Assembly (NCBI GenBank): GCA_921293015.1
Contig: OV121090.1
Coordinates: 4,774,001-4,838,000 of the forward strand
Direction of reading: 5' to 3'
From: Phorcus lineatus
Lineage: Eukaryota > Mollusca > Gastropoda > Trochida > Trochidae
DNA: 64,000 bases
Part shown: positions 46,480-58,501 of the stretch, piece after piece
Numbering within the stretch: position 1 is the first letter of the stretch
Layout: each line of letters starts with the position of its first letter
Translations under genes and position numbers: made by a program
The notes under the pieces: generated by a model
Database searches by the model: none
The model's input: the letters and a program-made list of their open reading frames with translations, nothing else
Told to the model about the DNA's origin: nothing

Positions 46480-46785
46480 GTATTGACATATGGGTGATAC
46501 TATACTCCCAAAGTTGATTCATATATGTCGGAAGCATTTATTTAGCTATGTGTACTCCATACCCTACTATGTCAAAGAACTCAGTAACCTACATTTAATC
46601 CCATGATGGTTTATAATTGGAAATATGATCGCACAGGCGTCTGAATGACGTTATCGTAACATTCTGTGCTCACTGAAAATAAATGAAATAAGAAAATCCC
46701 TGCAGGCGAAATGATGTACAGACTGTGCAGGTGTCGGGGTTCGACTTGTGAGGGTTTTAATATAGGGGAAGTCCAAAATAATTAC
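46480..46785 (+). repeat. Third copy of the repeat block seen at 24.0 and 30.9 kb
   Basis: Contains tttagctatgtgtactccat, cccatgatggtttataattg followed by gaaatatgatc, and ccctgcaggcgaaatgatgt followed by actgtgcaggtgt. These correspond to tttagctacatgtactttaa and cccatggtgcttcataattg near 23.98-24.06 kb, and to ccctgcaggcaaaatagaga with actgtgcaggcgtg near 30.96-31.0 kb. No coding content. Confidence 0.65.
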
Positions 46786-48567
46786 ATTACATTGGAATCG
46801 GTCTTTAACTATTCATTCCCTTTTTAAAAATCAAATCCTATCGAATTTTACTTAACTGTTTTGTGTGAATGCAATTCATAAATAGAATGTACAAATAACA
46901 ACGCGAGACACAACTCGGATGTTAAAGAAATTTTCTACTTTTAATGTAAAATAAAGAGTAAAAATGCTTATATATCATAACATTATCAAAATCAAAATAT
47001 CTTTCATAAACATAACATAAAATATGTTTTAAGCTCCGAATCATCGGGAACAGTTAAAGCTTATGAAAATTTTAACTTAAAAACATAGTGCTTTTGACAA
47101 AAAGTCAACTAAATCCAAAAAGACTATGCTGAAATCGAATTGGCCGGCAATGAATGAACAAAAATATGTATAAATAAATCTGCAATAAAGGACACTTATC
47201 AATGGTAATTGAATGGTACATTTTAATTAAATTCTAACAATTGCTACGAGTTAACGGGGGAAGTCAGTGTGTCCAAAACATAAATGTGTTTTTAATGTTG
47301 AATTGCCTCGAGAATATTGTTTACTCTCAACGTCCTGAAAGATAAACGCTTCTGCTACCTTCCATGAACACGCATCTTTACCAACGAGTCCTCCTTTCTG
47401 AGGCTTTGGAACAGACAAACTGTACTACATTCATATTCTCGTCTCTTACCATAACTAAAGGAAAGCTTTATCATAATGAGGCAATTTAATATTTATAAAT
47501 ATGTCTAATTCATACACTTCGATATTTTTTTACAAAATGTGTCAAGGTTTTCTTTTTGGTCTTGTTGAATAACTGCGTAGCTTTAAATTTATTCACGGAC
47601 AGAAGTCTGTCCATGCAATCTCTGTGTCAATTTCTTCTGTTGATGTTCGGTGTTTAGTTCTCAATAACTTGTCTTTTAAATCCAGTCCCATGATAAAAAT
47701 CGTAGGGGTTTGTTTACTTTTGTTGCAGTGCATATGATTGGCAATGTCAACTGACAGAATTGATTTGTGCTTAAGTTTATGAAATATTCTTGTAATATTC
47801 AGGTTTTTTTACAACAATTCTTCTTTCTATCAAAAATGCCAAACATTCCTTATGATCAATCATTAATAGCCATGTATTTGCAGTCCCCAACTTGAGGTCC
47901 CCAGACTAACATCACTTTCTTGTTGTGCTAATTGGCGATGCTGGCACAGAATATAAGAAAGTAATGAGGCAGACTGTATTTGTGTAATCATCATATCCTA
48001 TTTAGTAGAAAATAGGTAAGAATGAAAAGAAGATGTCTGGACCTCGTTGGTAAATAAGATTATTAACAGAAGTAGTTTGTCCAGACTCTATTGACTTTAT
48101 CATCCAATGGTTGATACTTGTCCGTGACAGAATGCAAGTTTTATATTACATTTGATATGACAGTATGATCTTATTACATGTACTAACAATTATTTTGGTT
48201 CATTCCTTTCTAAAACTAGACTTTATGCAAACAATGATCAACTAATCATGAATGGGTGCATTTTATGTTTAAGAATATAATTTCCATTATCTGACCATGG
48301 TTATGTGGTCTCAAAGTAAAGAGCTTGGCTTAATTCCAGACTCTAGTTAACTTAAAGTTTCAATAATTTTCAATATTTGTATGATTGAACTTTATATGTT
48401 ATCTTCTATTCTGTCAATTCTATGCTGTTTTCTATCAATCTATTGTTGTAATGGAAAAAATGCTAGCAGCCCTGGAAATAAGTTTCACGACTCATTTACG
48501 CAAATTGAATTTTGGATTGACCAAATCAAGTAAGTCATATTGCAAGCGTATCGAAATATATCAAGAT
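46786..48567. other. Intergenic, no recognisable feature
   Basis: AT-rich sequence without recognised genes. A 67-codon frame ends at 48588 and overlaps the start of the tandem duplication; it is probably chance. Confidence 0.4.
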
Positions 48568-49266
48568 ATCATTGGTAAAAAAACTTAAATTTTGAAAACA
48601 AGTATTCATCTGGCCATTAGCAATGCTTAGTGAGGAAAAAGTTAATGACTTATATCTTCGCGTAAGTTACCCAAGAGAGTTTCTCTGCATATCCAATTTA
48701 CATATATTTATATATCTTATGAATTGATCAGGGATAATGAAGCGATTCAGTGAATCTCTTTGATGAAGTAAAAAGTTCTGAATTCATGTTATTTGCCATG
48801 GTAAAATATAATGACTGTTATTGTCATCATTAATAATGTTTACAATGAAAAATGATTATTTAGTTGACTAAAGCAGGAAACAGAAATTCTCATCGTATCA
48901 TTGGTGAAAAAATTTAAATTTTAAAAACAAGTATTCATTTGGCCATTAGCAATGCATAGTGAGGTAGAGGTTAATGACTAATTTCTTAACTTAAAAAACA
49001 CAAGAGAGTTTCTTTGCATATCCAATATTAAAACATAATATTTACCGAGCGTTCGCCAATATATTTATTTGTATTATGAATTTTGCCACAGTGACCATAT
49101 AAACGATAATGAAGCGATTCAGTGAATCTCTTTGATGAAGTAAAAAGTTCAGAATTTTTATTTTCGTCAAGGTAAATTATAATGAATGTATTTGCCATCA
49201 TTAATAATGTTTACTATGAAATATGATTGATTAGTTTATGAAAGCAGGAAACAAAAATTCTCATCA
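48568..49266 (+). repeat. Direct tandem duplication, two units of ~330-370 bp
   Basis: Unit 1 starts atcattggtaaaaaaactta at 48568 and unit 2 starts atcattggtgaaaaaattta at 48897. Both then contain aacaagtattcat(c/t)tggcc, gattcagtgaatctctttga, the word taaaaagttc, cattaataatgttta and aaagcaggaaaca in the same order. Unit 2 has about 40 bp of extra sequence around 49028-49090. Part of the unit is found inverted at 32440-32572. It is non-coding and of unknown origin. Confidence 0.88.
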
Positions 49267-49309
49267 TATTCACTTTTTTGAGCCTGTGATGGATCTATTT
49301 CAGATGTTT

Positions 49310-49412
49310 CACATTAAAAATACAACGCTTTCACAGCATAATCTCTATTTTGCCTGTAGGGATATTTTTATTGTGAAGATCACTAATGAAAGATGAGAAT
49401 ATTAAAACTGAA
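49310..49412 (-). repeat. Inverted fragment of the 24.1/30.9/46.6-kb repeat
   Basis: The minus strand reads cattagtgatcttcacaata, then tccctacaggcaaaatagag followed by attatgctgtgaaagcg. This matches cattagtgatgtttaaaata and ccctgcaggcaaaatagaga near 30.93-30.99 kb. Together with the neighbouring tandem units (inverted match at 32.4 kb), it suggests that 48.6-49.4 kb is an inverted relative of 30.9-32.6 kb. Confidence 0.7.
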
Positions 49413-49530
49413 TTGTGAAGCATCATGTGATTGAATAAAGGTTATTTAGCGGTTTGGTATACACTTTAACATAACCCATAAAAAAAGGAATATAACAACG
49501 CATCCTGCATAAATGAACCGTTGGTAGTTA

Positions 49531-50005
49531 CGAGGTGATATCAAAAAGTTTCAATTATCACAAAGAATGTACTGGTGAATACGGACCAAATGGTCACTGT
49601 AGCATGAGTCATCCTTGTCTAGTTCATGGGTTACCAATAGTCTATTTCGCGACAGCCAGTTTTACGTCTGTTGACCAAATAACACAGTGTCCCCTATTAT
49701 GGAGAAAATTGAGGCGCGCAGTGTATTAAAGATTTGTCATTTGAAGGGCTATACACCACGTCAAATTAATGATGAGAAGAAATCTGTTTATGACAATGAC
49801 ATCCCATCCTATGACACTTGGTTTTCCATGAAATCAGGGGTCTTCTATTCAGACCGTCTGCGCACGGTCAAGAAGCGATGGGGAAAATGTGTATTTCTGG
49901 ATGGTGACTACATGTGTGTGGAGAAGTCTTAAAACATGAGAACAAAATAAAGTTTGTACCTTTGATATGTGTCTGTGATAATTGAAACTTTTTGATACAC
50001 CCTCG
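49531..50005 (+). mobile_element. Mariner-derived MITE, 475 bp, with TIRs and TA duplication
   Basis: The ends are inverted repeats of about 32 bp: left cgaggtgatatcaaaaagtt at 49531, continuing tcaattatcaca; right end reading tgtgataattgaaacttttt and then gatacaccctcg to 50005. The target site TA flanks both ends (49529-49530 and 50006-50007). Inside is a short frame from an ATG at 49699 that joins a mariner N-terminus (MEKIEARSVLKICHLKGYTP, then RQINDEKKSVYDNDIPSYDT) straight to a mariner C-terminus (RWGKCVFLDGDYMCVEKS). The catalytic middle is missing, so it is a non-autonomous internal-deletion derivative that kept both ends. Confidence 0.93.
49699..49932 (+). pseudogene. Internally deleted mariner transposase frame
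   Basis: An open frame of 77 codons starts at the ATG of MEKIEAR and ends with TAA at 49930-49932, before an AATAAA-type signal. About 44 residues of the N-terminal helix-turn-helix region are fused in frame to about 33 residues of the extreme C-terminus. All three catalytic aspartates are absent, so it cannot catalyse transposition. A peptide with only the TIR-binding part could in principle compete with active transposase, which is speculation. Confidence 0.85.
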
Positions 50006-50007
50006 TA

Positions 50008-50057
50008 GGTCGGTAGGTAGAACGGTTGTTTGGTAGGTAGAACGGTTAGCAGGTAGA
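50008..50057. repeat. Short tandem repeat, ggtaggtagaacggtt units
   Basis: About two and a half units of ggtaggtagaacggtt (one with a gtt insertion), directly abutting the right TA of the mariner MITE. Probably a simple microsatellite. Confidence 0.7.
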
Positions 50058-50060
50058 TAG

Positions 50061-52655
50061 ATTATCTTCCTATTACAACATTTGTAGTGAATGTCAGATG
50101 ACTTTTAGCGCTTTGAGGGAGTTATAAACATTGTTACTGTTTCTATAGCAAACATTTTTCACAAGATGAAATAATGTTATTTAGAAGCCGAGCTTGCATC
50201 AAACATGAATACATTAACTTTATGATTTCAGTCATACCGCGTTTTTGGCAAAATGATTATAATATTTTCACACATACAACATAAAATACAGTCCTAATAT
50301 ATGTTTTTAGATGACATTTTTCCCTAAAAGTAAATGCAGCTTTAAAGCCGTTTATTTTAGGATACTGATCAAAGGTTCAGCTCTACATAAGAAGAGGGGC
50401 ATTTGCTATTGTCGCATTTGAAAATTTGTCACTGGATATACGTGCCATTGTGTCATCAGTGTTCAATAAAGGAGAAATGTTTGTTAATTTCAGTTTAACT
50501 TTTCATCAAGTTCTCAACTGACTGTATCAACTTGGCAAAAGATTGAAAGTAGCTTCTATGATATGTATGTGTCATGGCTGCTTTCTAAGGGCAGTTTTTA
50601 AATTAGAGCTTAATCAAATGTTAGTGGCAGGTAATAATGTATGTGAGTGTTTTCATGCTCACCATTTTTCATCATGATACAGGTATTTGAAACTTTTTTT
50701 AAATTCTTTTATTTTGTTGCATTTTCTTACATGAGATGTTTACATAGAATTAATAAGCCATTCAGAAATTTCAAACTTAGTGAATTTGATGACGCATGTT
50801 TTCACTGAAACCTAAGATATAGGATCAACGATGATCAAATCATTTTGGTAAGATATGCATGCACAGTGGAAAAAAACAATACGATGAGCAGATTACCCAT
50901 AACCAATGGTTAAAGTTACTTTATTGTTTAAACATTTGGCTAAAAAGTACTTTCATCGTTTATAGTTTACAGGAACATTAGATTAAAGATGTTGAGATCA
51001 ATATACTAAAAATAAAATCTACCTGCTTCCTGAATCTAAATCTCGTTGATAAGAGTACGACATGAAGGAATATAGTTTGCTTGGTGCCATGTTTAATTTC
51101 AGCCTCCTTCTTATCTAACTTCAAATAGTCTATATATGGATGTGTCTGAATGCGACAAGGACAAATGTTCTTATTCCCAGTAGTTGTTTTAGTCTCGTCA
51201 TTTTAACCAATGAAGGAATAAAGCAGAGGTAATTATGAATTTGTGAATATTCAGTCTTTGTTTTAAATACGTGTTCTCACAAAGTTTTAATTATTGCATT
51301 CAAGAGGAAAACTGGGGTAAATATGAATCATAACATAATAATGTCAAGAGTTATCAGGAGGGGAAAAAAACTCTCGCAAAATATTGTATACTGAGGTTAC
51401 CGTTAGAGATTTCAAATATTGGTTTTGATACTATTTTTCCCAATATCTACGTTTAAAGAAAAGTGATATAAGCATTTTTTTTTCAAAAAAAAACGATTAA
51501 CCTTTTCCATCACTGTCCTTTTTCATTTTAACGTAGTATCTATGGAATAGGTACCAACAAGTGACATCATATTTTTTGAGTGGCTAATGCTTAACAGATC
51601 TTCTTTATTATGCTACAATGTGAAACATATCATATTTCATGTCACAGTGTGCTGAATTATTTTCCAATATTCAATGTTTGATTTTTTCTATATGATGATA
51701 AGAAATTAATCATTCTTATAAGTAAATTAAACAAAAATCTCCTGTTAACATATTTGAATTGATAATACTTCTGTGATTCTTATATCTTAAACCTCAATTT
51801 AATATACGATTAGCAGTAATTGAACACTATGCTTCCTGTTAATGATATGTCAGCGTCAAATAAATGTTTGAGTTTCTTCCGCAAAGTGTTATTAAGTAGT
51901 CATGATTTGTTTTATGTTTATGTATTTCTCTTGCGATCACTTTCATTGTTTCAAAACATCATTTGAAATAAAGGGTGGACGGAAAGCCAATTGATACAAT
52001 AACCGGTGTAAAACAGTAACGCTCCTTGACATGTTGCCATTAAAGGATTCAAACAGATCGTTTGACAGCGCACTATTAAGGTTGTGAGTTCCTTAGAAAA
52101 TAACATGTTTGCCACCATTAACTTTAATCCTTAGGGCCACATAATATGTCAAGCAACGTCTCATCAAATGAAATTGCGAATCCAGTTTAAACTCAATTCA
52201 GAACTCCGGGATATTTTGATACATGAGGAAAACGGCAGAAGTTGTTGTTATAAGTAATTTCTTAACCTGTTTATCAAAGTAATTTAACGAAGTGATTTCT
52301 CTAAATATCATATTTAGAAAAGGATTATTATTTGTAAGATGATTATACATTATTGGTTTTTTTTCATTTTAGATAATCTCTTTGAATTGAAATATTGGTG
52401 TGTTTCAAGAATAGTGTTGCTTAAAGGAAACGCCAAAGCTAAGTTAATTCCGTAAAGCTTGCGTATTGTCCCTTTAATTATATTTATCTTTTGTACCTTT
52501 TTATCTCAAGCATTACACTTGCTGGTTACGTTTTGCGTGAAAATAGTAAAAATCATTTAAAGGACCAAAAGCCATATGTCTTTTTAAAAAATAGTAACCT
52601 GAGCTGATGTCGTTAGAAAATTCTAATTTCTGGGGCAACGGTGAAAAAACTCATG
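50061..52655. other. Intergenic, no recognisable feature
   Basis: AT-rich, with homopolymer runs near 51475-51495. No coding or repeat structure identified. The phrase tctcctgttaacat near 51738 faintly resembles the long duplication (tctcctgttaaacat at 25020). Confidence 0.4.
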
Positions 52656-52658
52656 TCG

Positions 52659-53870
52659 TTACTTACTGTTTAAAAAGAAATAACAAATCATAAGTTCTGA
52701 TATGGGCCAAAGCGCATGCATAATCTTACAACTCCGAAGTTGGACTATCTCAGTGATAAAATTGCGTTTATTTGAAAGGAGACTCATTTGATTAATTTCA
52801 AAACTAAAGTCATTTAAACGGATGTTGAGGTTTTTCTCAAAGGCTATGAGATTTATTGAGGCCGAATAATCAACATGTCTGACAATCGTTTCAATATATT
52901 TAGGTTTAAAGTCACTTTTATAATATTGAAATAGATAACTTTCCTTTTTCATTCCTAGAAAGTGTAACAAACTCAAATACTGAATTGTTGGAAGATCATG
53001 TTTATTGGAGCTTACGCCATTGCGAACCATGTGGAATGGGTGGTTTTATAAATAGAATTTGTTTTATTTTAACGATGTAAAAAGTAAGTAAGATTATTGT
53101 AAACATATTGATTAAATAACGATTCCATTTTATCATACTGAAGATTTTCAGTTTTAAAAAAAGACATCGAAGAGACGAATGTCACTTTTGTTCTATTTTT
53201 TGCATGATGTTTCCGACCAAAGCCATGTTGTTAAAATTCTGGTATGGTCTTAATTTCAATCTCATTGAGTAACCAATTACTTTTAAGTGCTTCACTAAAT
53301 TTTCACATGTCACATTGAAGGTTCTTGTATATATGACCGGTGGACAGTTAACAAAAACAAACACAGTTTTTTTTATATAGCTAAAATGAAGCTGAATTTT
53401 AGACATGGTTTAATCGGAAGCATGCACTTTACCACACCGGTCATTGGAGGTCTAGACAGGTTTTGTAATATTGTTTTCAAAGCGTTACAACGAATAATAA
53501 ATTTATCAATACTTAGTCAAGATTGGTGAGATGTTCATTATAGATTACCTCTGATGCGTTCATGATAATAGTGAATTATTTCAAACATATTGATGTCAGT
53601 CATCAGCATTTTAAATGTCTGAAATTCATTAATGAATTTCCTTATATAACTCGAACTAATTTGCATACAAATAATAACAATAGTAACACTTAAACCTAAA
53701 ATATGCAATATACTACTGTCGCAACGTTGATCTTGTTGCATGACACCTGAAATTAATTCATTAGATAATCCTTTAAAAAGTTCACAGGATTTGGGTAGCT
53801 TCTTAGGCTGGGTCAGCCTTGCAGGTGCCACCAGATGATTTGGCCCACTTTTAATCTAATGAATACTAAC
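52659..53870 (-). other. Cluster of three minus-strand open frames, unassigned
   Basis: Three frames lie in the same orientation: 53831-53538 (97 codons, continuing upstream to a stop near 53857), 53406-53182 (74 codons) and 53030-52659 (123 codons). The first starts near GPNHLVAPARLTQPKKLPKS and contains a hydrophobic stretch LGLSVTIVIICMQI; the second contains VNCPPVIYTRTFNVTC. Their composition is less AI/K-biased than nearby chance frames. I recognise no family, and no splice pattern joining them is convincing. They could be a small diverged gene, a decayed element, or chance. Confidence 0.25.
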
Positions 53871-55005
53871 CATCAGAATATATTAATAAATTCTACAAAT
53901 TCCAAGAATGTTTTCAACCAATCTTCAGCTTTAATAAACACTCCATGATTTTTATATGATATTTCATTTGGCTTGGTCGTGCAAAATTACAAAAATGCTG
54001 GCATGAATTAAAAATATTTCACACATCAATCTCTAATTGCAAATATATGACAGTTTATACATTTCAAGGAAATGAAACAAACCCTAATAAATGTGTGTGA
54101 GAAGAACTCAAATGCCCAAATTGTGTAACCTTTTATATTAATGATTCAACTCATAACGTCGTCCTCAGTCACCTAGGTTAAATTTTCAGCGATATGATAC
54201 TCATCACAAATCACACCTAAGAATATTCATCAGGAAAGTTTAAGCTAGATCATCCTATCTTTAGATATATTGAATCCGTTAAATAATGCATCAGACCAAA
54301 ACAATATTGCCACGGTTTATTTGATTCTATTGAGTCATTTATATAGAAATTGATTTTATATCGACTTCAATAAAAGGCTTGAGCCAAATGCTTTTGCTTT
54401 CTAAAACCTGTTAAGACTTGTGAAGAACATAAAGTTAATATGTGTACATCAAACATTGACTGTAAGCGAAGCTTTAGTCCTTGATCAACTGCTACTGGTA
54501 GATAAAAAGTCTGTATAACACTAATGATAATTGTCATCCATGCAGAAATGAATTTGTTTCAAAGCAGTTTACAAAGTTTCCGTTCTTTTCTGCTTGAAAA
54601 AGAATTTTGACAGCGTTATGGCTCGGGGTTTGTTTTCACAAAATTGACGAGAAATATGTCATTTCCCTAGAGCTTTTCAACACGCTGATATAAAAACGTA
54701 ATTCTTGATTCTCACTCACACACAAAGTTATCAAGACAAGCGGGGATGACCTGTATTTCATCCTCCTATATTGATAGCTTATAAAGTTGTATCTACAGTA
54801 AAACTGTTTATCTCGTATTTGATATAATTGTTACCAAATAAAAAGGGAATATAACAAACCACGTAAATTATTTAAATCCTGTTAACGAAGAGTTAACAGG
54901 AAAAACAGCTGTAGCATTGATTGAACCACTGTTCTCTCATAGTTGCCTAAATATTCTTCATCGAGTTGAGGGAAAACATTTTCTTAGGTTTTCATGGATA
55001 CAGGC
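53871..55005. other. Intergenic, no recognisable feature
   Basis: Contains a short perfect hairpin, ctgttaacgaagagttaaca followed by g, near 54879-54899. Nothing else recognised. Confidence 0.4.
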
Positions 55006-55420
55006 CTGTGTGAACGTGAAGTATTTTATCACGTAAAAAACAGTTTGTCCAAATGAAACAATATAATCCATCTACTGATTCCATGCATGAATTATATGCA
55101 ATGAATTGACCACTGTACGTCTGTACCTTGTTTTAACCAACTGGGAAATACTATTAACAAACTTTTTTATCTTTAAGATTAGAGTTCTCTTTCTTTTTCT
55201 GGACACATTCACATGAGTAACAGCAATCAATCGGTTGAGTCTCAACCTATTAAATGCATCAAAGATTTTTGGAGTTCAAATTAAAGTCGAGTGCCTCTGA
55301 AAAAGTACTGTTTTATTTAAAAAGACGTGCTCTCAAACCAGTACAATTGAGCTACAATTCTTGTCGTATTATACACTGAAGTTTCACTCTTGTGATGCTG
55401 TCATTTTTTAAAAAAGGAAA
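55006..55420 (+). repeat. Dispersed repeat, plus copy of 34400-34860
   Basis: Aligns in inverted orientation with 34400-34860, with anchors cactgtacgt (55111), acattcacat (55206), gtctcaacctattaaatgca (55238), tgctctcaa (55328) and cttgtcgtatt (55361). It lies about 200 bp upstream of the LINE fragment. Non-coding. Confidence 0.75.
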
Positions 55421-55629
55421 ATTGCAAATAAATAATTCTTTTTTTTCATTAGTTTCCCGCAAAATTCATTCTCATTACAACTTGCAACATTTCCTAATAT
55501 GTCTTATGAGCACTTTTTTAGGGTAAACAAATCTTACGAAAATAAATATAAACGTATCCAGTTTGCAAGAAATTGTCTTTTAACCCTTAAAGTAGCAATT
55601 TTAAAATGAATGTACCATGACCAGTAAAG

Positions 55630-56365
55630 CTATGCGAGTTATTTCCCTTTCACAAATGATTAAAAGGTGTAGACACAAAATTGGCCAATAGTGGTTTTTC
55701 CAATACCGTTTGATGCACAGAATCCTACCTACAAATACTTTATTGACAGAAATGGGTTATAAAGACAATGAAAAATGCGACTTCTGTGGTGAAAGCGCTG
55801 AAACATTGCTCCATTTGTTTTATGACTGCGAAATATTGAAATATATATGGTTAAAAATTACAAATTGGATCGAATCAAAAACACAGTGTAAATAAAACTT
55901 ATCAAAACAAACTGTGATCTTCGGATACCCACAACACAGAAATAATGTTCTAAATCTGATAATAATAAAATACGATATCTTTAAAGCAAAACAATAAAAT
56001 AAACTACCAAGCATCCCATACATTAAAAACGACATTCGCAATATATATAACATAGACAAATATTCTGCACATACTCAATGTAGTTATTCAAAATTCATGA
56101 AATTCTGGTCATCATGTCACAATTTGTTCTCGTTTTAAGCGATTTTTTCAATAAGACATCATTTTGAAAAAAAGTATATAGATTATAATTCCCATCAATT
56201 AATAGTTAGGGACTTTTTTGTAATTCAAATACACTCTGTCCATTTGTTGTCCATTACTATGTTGAAATGTCTTGCTTCTTCATTGATATGCATGTTTGAA
56301 TTTGTATATACATGAACATAAATGAATAAAGTTATAAAAAAAAATTAAAAAATAAATAAAATAGT
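55630..56365 (+). mobile_element. 5'-truncated LINE 3' end (different family from 36.0 kb)
   Basis: The frame around 55690-55895 reads WFFQYRLMHRILPTNTLLTE, MGYKDNEKCDFCGESAETLL and HLFYDCEILKYIW, with a complete C-x2-C-x8-H-x4-C knuckle, typical of the region after reverse transcriptase in CR1/L2-like and related non-LTR elements. After a TAA it continues in frame with VIFGYPQHRNNVLNLIIIKY and KFMKFWSSCHNLFSF-stop near 56138. An AT-rich tail follows with aatgaataaagtt and an A-rich run to about 56365. Stops show it is inactive. The 5' end is not sharp, and no target-site duplication was identified. Confidence 0.85.
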
Positions 56366-56835
56366 GTTTTTTACTTGATAATCCATTATTTTCTCTACGA
56401 CTTTGGATGATCTGGTCGAGTAGTGAGATGTTTTGACCTTCTAAAGATAAATTTGGCATAACATTTATTTAATTGTGAAAATTTGATAATTCAGAGTAAA
56501 ATATCTAAATTAGGGCAATTATTCCGGGGAGAAAATCACGTATAATTTTGAACTCCATCTAGGTATTTATACCCTCAAGACAATTTGTTGATCCTATCAT
56601 TAACAGTTATTGTGAAAAGCAGTCCCCTTTTAAGACGGAAGTGTGTATAAAAACGAACAAGAGCAATCATTCCAGAAAAAACTCCTAGAAGATTTTGATA
56701 CCTTCAAGCAAAACACCAGAACTTTAACGTACTTCTTCTTGAAATGTAGCTAAATATTAAGAGATCTCATCTTGCGTAACACGGGTCTTTTATTAGTTTT
56801 CTGCATCACATGTAATGGTTTATCATTCTTTATTT
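56366..56835. other. Intergenic, no recognisable feature
   Basis: AT-rich sequence between the LINE tail and the perfect hairpin; nothing recognised. Confidence 0.4.
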
Positions 56836-56976
56836 AAGAAATAGAAGACGAGTTGGTGTGCATCTATCGTTGAATAAAACATAGCAGGGAGCATAAAACA
56901 CGAAGGGCGAGTGTTTTATGCTCCCTGCTATGTTTTATTCAACGATAGATGCACACCAACTCGTCTTCTATTTCTT
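56836..56976. repeat. Perfect hairpin: 66-bp arms, 9-nt loop
   Basis: The left arm 56836-56901 starts aagaaatagaagacgagttg and ends gggagcataaaacac. The right arm 56911-56976 is its exact reverse complement. The loop is gaagggcga. I checked every base of both arms and found no mismatch. Such a perfect palindrome in otherwise decayed DNA implies a recent origin or ongoing gene conversion, and it could extrude as a cruciform or fold as an RNA hairpin. No TIR or target duplication beyond the arms was seen. Confidence 0.95.
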
Positions 56977-57119
56977 ATATGAGATACCCTTAACAATTAC
57001 TTGCTTTATATATATAAACAGTTGAAAAATTATGGTATTTTTAACAAACACATTTTTAAAACAATGATGCCTCCCGCCGTAGAACATATTCGGACGAGAA
57101 CATTATCATGTATAGGGGT

Positions 57120-57420
57120 GGGCGCTCCAATATAAATGGAATCAAATTTATTGAACAATCAATATGAATTTGAAAATGTCCCCCTGGGATACGTTACGTC
57201 TCTAATCCGTGCTTTTCTTTCTCTGCAAACCCACATCTCTCCTTCTTTTGGTTTCGAATCAACAAACGCCGAGTCAGCCATGATGGACAATAGCCCCCTC
57301 AAGTTTGATCAATGGACTTGGCCAATATGACGTCATTTGTAACGTTACTCAAATGACGTCATTAACCTCGCGCATGGTTGTATCAAATAAAGCACATCGT
57401 CGGTCCCATTGTTCGCCATT
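57120..57420. other. GC-richer stretch with an open frame and paired TGACGTCA palindromes
   Basis: A 64-codon frame (57136-57330, +) of unknown type precedes an inverted pair: tgacgtcatttg at 57328-57339 and caaatgacgtca at 57350-57361 with spacer taacgttact. Each arm holds the 8-bp cAMP-response-element consensus TGACGTCA. It could be a promoter-like region or part of a foldback repeat; there is no supported gene next to it. Confidence 0.4.
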
Positions 57421-58501
57421 GTTTTAATGCCGTGGGTATCTTATATTTCATATTTTATTTCTGTATGATTGAATTTACCATTCTAATCGCAAAATGAATT
57501 CAGATTTGATATATATATGCGTAATTGATTGGTTCCTACTTACGAAATGAAAAATTATGAAAAGCGATAATAATCTAAATAATGCTTTTTTTGTAAAAAT
57601 TCTTCTATGAAATAATATTTTCTATACTGTGAATGATTGAAAATACCTGTAAATTTTAACACAACCAACATATATTAATCATATACATCTATATTTGTTT
57701 ATAGTAAACAGAGTAAATAAAAAGAGTAATGTTTGTTTTCCCCTAGTTATAATGAGAACCTCCCATCAAAAGTGTGAAATATAAATTGTAACATCCTCGA
57801 TTCTGATTGGTCGATGCGACAAAATTACCCTATGTTGAATGACAATGAATACCCGCAAATTAGCTTAGGCGAATCACCGCGAATTGATACAACATGTTCA
57901 CTGGTGCCGGCCCGACTCAAGTTTTAATTTTCCAGTTTCTTAGAAAATTAGTGCCGTACTCCGATTTGATAGTTGTCTTCGTCCTTTTTTATAAAGTGTC
58001 TACCGGTAAATATCACAAATACACTTTAATATGATTTATTTTTGAAGAACGAAAATATTTTCAACTGACTTACTCTTTCCATGTTTGCCGCAAAGTTTCA
58101 TGCGGCCGCCTTCTTTTGAATGCCGTTCCCATGGTATGACGTCACAAAGGTCAACCGTTTTGACGTCACAATGTTTGCGTCGCTGTCACAATGGTTGTGG
58201 GCTAGTTCAAGACTTATGTAATCGAGGTATTACGATATTTTTCTACGAACTTTTTAATTGCTGATTTCGTTCTCAAATTAAACAAGTATTTTGTAAGGTC
58301 TGGCTGTTACGAGTGCCACTATTTGCTAATATCACAACGATGTTTGTAATGTAAATAATGCCGTGAATTCACATTAGTTAGACGTTATCTCACCTCTTAC
58401 AGAAATAGAACAGTTGCAACGTCCTTTCCACACAAAAATAAGTACGCAAAAACAGAGTTCGCTCTTAAACTTCTAATAAATAACGGTCATGTTACAATAT
58501 C
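57421..58501. other. Non-coding, with two further TGACGTCA motifs
   Basis: TGACGTCA occurs at 58137-58144 (ggtatgacgtcacaaagg) and 58161-58168 (ttttgacgtcacaatg). This part is richer in CpG than the surroundings and probably belongs to an old repeat. No gene recognised. Confidence 0.4.

Noticed and set aside
49535..49729. Open frame at the left end of the mariner MITE
   Set aside because: It lies in the element's untranslated part and TIR in another frame; the true remnant frame starts at 49699.
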